From Mucilaginibacter paludis DSM 18603 (GTDB taxonomy: Bacteria; Bacteroidota; Bacteroidia; Sphingobacteriales; Sphingobacteriaceae), in contig NZ_CM001403.1 of the NCBI RefSeq assembly GCF_000166195.2, positions 6,342,432 to 6,406,431 on the forward strand: a stretch of DNA of 64,000 nt. Reading direction: 5' to 3'. Under the pieces are notes generated by a model. It ran no database searches. It was not told where the DNA came from and saw nothing but the letters and a program-made list of their open reading frames with translations. Positions 61,159-64,000 of the stretch are shown piece by piece; the first letter of the stretch is position 1, and each line of letters opens with the position of its first letter. Both the position numbers and the translations under genes were made by a program.

Positions 61159-61731
61159 TTAAACCTGGTTTTTTTGGACTGTTTCTCTGATAACCTTCAC
61201 TACCTCACTTTCAAACCAAGGGTTTTTTATTTGCCATATTTTGTTTCTGGGAGAAGGATGTACCAGTGGCAAATAATGTGGCAAATAGTCTTTAAAACTT
61301 TTTACGGTATCTGTTAACGTGGCCTTTCGAGAATCTTTTAGATAATAATTATGTGCATACTGACCTATTAAGATCACTAACCTTATCTCAGTCGTTTGGT
61401 CAAAAACAAGTTTATGCCAAAGCGGGGCGCACTCCGGCCGGGGCGGCAAATCACCTGTTGTGCCCTTTCCGGGATAGCAAAATCCCATTGGCAAGAGTGC
61501 GAATAATTCCGGATCGTAAAACTGTTCTTTACTTACCCCTAACCAGCGCCTGAGTTCGTTACCGCTCAGATCGTCCCACGGTATACCGCTGTTTTGTACT
61601 TTTTGCCCCGGTGCCTGACCAACAATTACTATTTTTGATGTCCTGCTTGCCTGCACGATGGGTCTGGGTACATTGGGCAGGAACGATCTGCAAACGGTGC
61701 AACTCCTTATTTCGGCGAGCAATTTATCCAT
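61159..61731 (-). CDS. Uracil-DNA glycosylase family protein, Fe-S type
   Basis: 190 residues. Motif 1 GQAPGQKVQNSGIPWDD (38-54) is the uracil-binding/water loop, with Gln where many family 4 enzymes have Glu. The late motif is LVHPSPRN. Cys11, Cys14, Cys85 and Cys101 show C-x2-C...C-x15-C spacing, as for the 4Fe-4S cluster of family 4/5 enzymes. It should remove uracil from DNA in base excision repair. Confidence 0.82.
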   Translation of the reverse strand: MDKLLAEIRSCTVCRSFLPNVPRPIVQASRTSKIVIVGQAPGQKVQNSGIPWDDLSGNELRRWLGVSKEQFYDPELFALLPMGFCYPGKGTTGDLPPRPECAPLWHKLVFDQTTEIRLVILIGQYAHNYYLKDSRKATLTDTVKSFKDYLPHYLPLVHPSPRNKIWQIKNPWFESEVVKVIRETVQKNQV

Positions 61732-62282
61732 TTTGTAAATGTCTTAAAAACTAATCTGTATGGGCTAAAGCAGGAATTATTGAAGAGCCTTATTTTAAAG
61801 GCACTGACAATGGTTTATACATTAGTGGCATTAAATGAGCTTTGCTTCACATTTCTGACTTATTTCAAGAGCTTGGTTATCAATCACATCATTGTGTTTG
61901 CTAAACCTGCGGCAAGGCTGGAAAATGAACAGACGGTAAATCAGCCAAGCTTTTTTGAAAATGATAACACCCTGTATTTGTTCATCAGAATATACAAGGT
62001 AGTAAGTTTACAGGATAATACTGTTTTTTTATCATGTTAGTTGTGCAATTATCAGCAGGCTACTACAAACCAGCTAAGTTGTCATAACTGTACTTCACTG
62101 GTTAGTCGTACAAGCGTAAGTTACCTTACATGTTTTTATAATGCATACGGCGTCCCAGCCTCTATGCAGCTGCACATAGAAACCATTATTTGGATTGATC
62201 AAGTATCGTTTTATAAACCAGCCTGGCCTTTTCGTGAAATTTTTGATGATTTTATTATGCACGTGGCATCCGAAAACAGCTT
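61732..62282. other. Intergenic region without a recognised gene
   Basis: Two adjoining frames (61780-62040 and 62041-62286) cover it, but neither has a clear domain or family pattern, and the second ends inside the ABC-F stop region. I see no RNA gene or terminator. Confidence 0.35.
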
Positions 62283-63917
62283 TTAGCTTTGTTCGATCTC
62301 TTTTAAGCTATCCATTTTTTTGTAGGCTAAAAATCCTTTGATATCCTCAAAATGCTCGCGTACACGTTTATTACCAAACTCGAATACTTTTTGTGCCAGG
62401 CCATCCAAAAAATCACGATCGTGGGATACGAGAATCAAAGTGCCATCAAAATTCCGGAGAGCATCTTTGATAATGTCTTTGGTTTTCATATCCAAATGGT
62501 TGGTAGGCTCATCCAATATTAATAAATTTACGGGTTCTAACAGCAACTTGATCATGGCTAAGCGGGTTTTTTCTCCTCCGGAAAGTACCTTTACTTTTTT
62601 GGTAGTATCATCACCGCTGAACATGAATGCGCCTAAAAGATCTTTAATTTTAATTGTGCCATCGCTTAATGGAATCTGATCAATGGTTTCAAATACCGTT
62701 AAGTTTTCGTCAAGTAATGCGGCCTGATTTTGGGCAAAGTAGCCAATCTTAGCATTATGGCCTACCTTTAGGCTTCCTTCAAAATCGATCTCGTTCATGA
62801 TGGCTTTAATCATGGTAGACTTACCTTCACCGTTCTTACCCACAAAAGCTATCTTTTCTCCCCGCTCGATTACCATAGACGCATTCTTGAAAACAACGTG
62901 ATCGCCGTAGGTTTTGGTCAGGTCTTCAACGATAACCGGATATTGACCGGAACGTGGTGAAGGCGGGAATTTCAACCGTAATGCCGAAGTATCTACTTCG
63001 TCAATTTCAATAACTTCAAGCTTTTCCAGCATTTTTACACGAGATTGCACCTGCAATGTTTTGGAGTAAGTTCCCCTGAAACGGTCTATAAATTCCTGGT
63101 TATCTGCAATGAAACGCTGTTGCTCTTCATAAGCTTTCAGTTGGTGCACACGGCGGTCGGCACGTAATTGCAAATAATGACTGTATTTTGCTTTATAATC
63201 ATAGATCCGGCCCATGGTAACTTCGATGGTGCGGTTGGTAATGTTATCTACAAAAGCACGATCGTGCGAGATCACCATTACCGCCTTTGCCGAATTGATC
63301 AGGAAATCTTCCAGCCACTGTATACTTTCAATATCCATGTGGTTGGTGGGCTCATCCAATAAAATGAGGTCTGGCTTCTTTAATAAAATTTTGGCAAGCT
63401 CGATACGCATGCGCCAGCCACCGGAAAACTCAGAAGTTTGGCGGCCGAAGTCCTTACGCTCAAACCCAAGGCCTTTGAGTACCTTCTCCACCTCAGCATC
63501 ATAATTGGTTTCTTCTACCGTGTAAACTTTCTCGCTGAGTTCTGATACCCTTTCGATGAGCTTCATATACTCGTCACTTTCATAGTCGGTACGAATATTC
63601 AGTTGCTCATTTACCTCATCAAGTTCCTTTTGCATTTTGTTCGCTTCTGCAAAAGCTTTCATGGTTTCTTCAAAAACGGTAACCTTATCCTGGGTAAGTA
63701 AATGTTGTGGCAGATAGGCGATTACTGCTTCTTTAGGGCCGGTCACGTTACCGGTTGTTGGCTTGGCTTCGCCAGCAATGATTTTGAGGATGGTGGATTT
63801 GCCTGCACCATTTTTGCCCATCAGGGCTATCTTATCGTTCTCGTTTATCGAGAAAGTTACATCACTAAACAAAGTGGTTCCGCCAAATGAAACGGAAATG
63901 TTATTTACATTGATCAC
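62283..63917 (-). CDS. ABC-F family ATPase (ribosome-associated type)
   Basis: 544 residues from a GTG at 63917 (VINVNNISVSFGGTTLF); the frame extends to an ATG at 63977, but the 20 extra residues do not fit the family start. Two ABC domains without membrane segments: Walker A GKNGAGKS and GKNGEGKS, signatures SGGWRMRIELAK and SGGEKTRLAMIK, Walker B LILLDEPTNHMD and LLILDEPTNHLD. The linker between them (~240-310, YLQLRADRRVHQLKAYEEQQ) is the P-site-tRNA-contact region of ABC-F proteins. Roles are translation factor or, in some members, antibiotic resistance; this layout fits the housekeeping EttA/YbiT-like group. Confidence 0.88.
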   Translation of the reverse strand: MINVNNISVSFGGTTLFSDVTFSINENDKIALMGKNGAGKSTILKIIAGEAKPTTGNVTGPKEAVIAYLPQHLLTQDKVTVFEETMKAFAEANKMQKELDEVNEQLNIRTDYESDEYMKLIERVSELSEKVYTVEETNYDAEVEKVLKGLGFERKDFGRQTSEFSGGWRMRIELAKILLKKPDLILLDEPTNHMDIESIQWLEDFLINSAKAVMVISHDRAFVDNITNRTIEVTMGRIYDYKAKYSHYLQLRADRRVHQLKAYEEQQRFIADNQEFIDRFRGTYSKTLQVQSRVKMLEKLEVIEIDEVDTSALRLKFPPSPRSGQYPVIVEDLTKTYGDHVVFKNASMVIERGEKIAFVGKNGEGKSTMIKAIMNEIDFEGSLKVGHNAKIGYFAQNQAALLDENLTVFETIDQIPLSDGTIKIKDLLGAFMFSGDDTTKKVKVLSGGEKTRLAMIKLLLEPVNLLILDEPTNHLDMKTKDIIKDALRNFDGTLILVSHDRDFLDGLAQKVFEFGNKRVREHFEDIKGFLAYKKMDSLKEIEQS

Positions 63918-64000
63918 GGTATGGAAATATTGAATTGTGGGCAAAGATAACGAAAGTAGTAGGTTTACAGCATCCAATGCCCTCTTTCAAGCCTAAACTA

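Noticed and set aside
61780..62286. Two consecutive frames between the glycosylase and ABC-F genes
   Set aside because: No recognisable domains; the second begins exactly at the first stop and lacks a ribosome-binding context.
63918..63977. Longer ABC-F start at 63977
   Set aside because: The added 20 residues (Leu/Ser-rich) do not match the family N-terminus, which begins at the Val/Met-Ile-Asn-Val-Asn segment.
1..64000. CRISPR arrays, tRNA or rRNA genes
   Set aside because: No regularly spaced identical repeats and no cloverleaf or rRNA motif was recognised on reading; a dedicated tRNA scan was not possible here.

Overview
The window reads as chromosomal DNA of a Bacteroidota bacterium, most likely family Sphingobacteriaceae (Mucilaginibacter or Pedobacter type). 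The evidence is SusC/SusD pairs, ECF sigma/FecR cell-surface signalling modules, DUF4290, DUF4905, TIGR02757 and DUF4199 proteins, lipoproteins with a Cys-Lys-Lys-Asp start, and a TAnnTTTG-type promoter box. No rRNA, tRNA or CRISPR array was recognised.

Region 1 (1-21124) looks like conserved chromosome. It holds dihydroorotase (5' truncated), a DUF4199 membrane protein, MurA with Asp in place of the catalytic-loop Cys, DUF4290, an M1 aminopeptidase, ScoB, uridine kinase overlapped by a LysM/DPBB protein, DUF4905, Dps, a FadL-type porin, a Tyr-rich lipoprotein, ProS, a Cys/Met trans-sulfuration enzyme, an SMI1/KNR4 protein, TIGR02757, a tandem class II aldolase and MnmE. Repeats decorate it: CCATGGTC-type spacers, a palindromic repeat inserted in frame inside TIGR02757, and a 664-bp noncoding element with 25-nt inverted ends.

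Region 2 (21107-46497) looks like two tandem genomic islands at the 3' end of mnmE, the site class used by SGI1. A core (CTGTATCGGYAAATA) occurs in the mnmE terminus, at 41131 and at 46482. About 195 bp to the right of the first two copies lies an array of CTTA at exact 10-bp spacing (four copies at 21302-21335, five at 41329-41372). Island 1 (about 20 kb) carries relics of a mobilisation gene and a group II intron RT, then a sigma/FecR/SusC/SusD/TlpA uptake locus and a block of redox enzymes with AraC, HxlR and Crp-type regulators, including a deletion scar between a Crp gene and a luciferase-like gene. Island 2 (5.35 kb, about 2.1 kb without insertion sequences) carries one cargo gene, a lipoprotein with a MACPF pore-forming domain joined to a bulb-type mannose-lectin domain. 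An IS1182 element interrupted by an IS3 element sits behind it. No site-specific integrase gene is visible in either island.

Region 3 (46601-60214) is a second cell-surface signalling locus: ECF sigma, FecR, a TonB-dependent receptor with an STN signalling domain, two surface-type lipoproteins, an Oar-type TonB receptor and a frameshifted kelch lipoprotein, closed by a strong terminator. Region 4 (60392-64000) holds a YdeI/OmpD-associated protein, a Fe-S type uracil-DNA glycosylase and an ABC-F ATPase.
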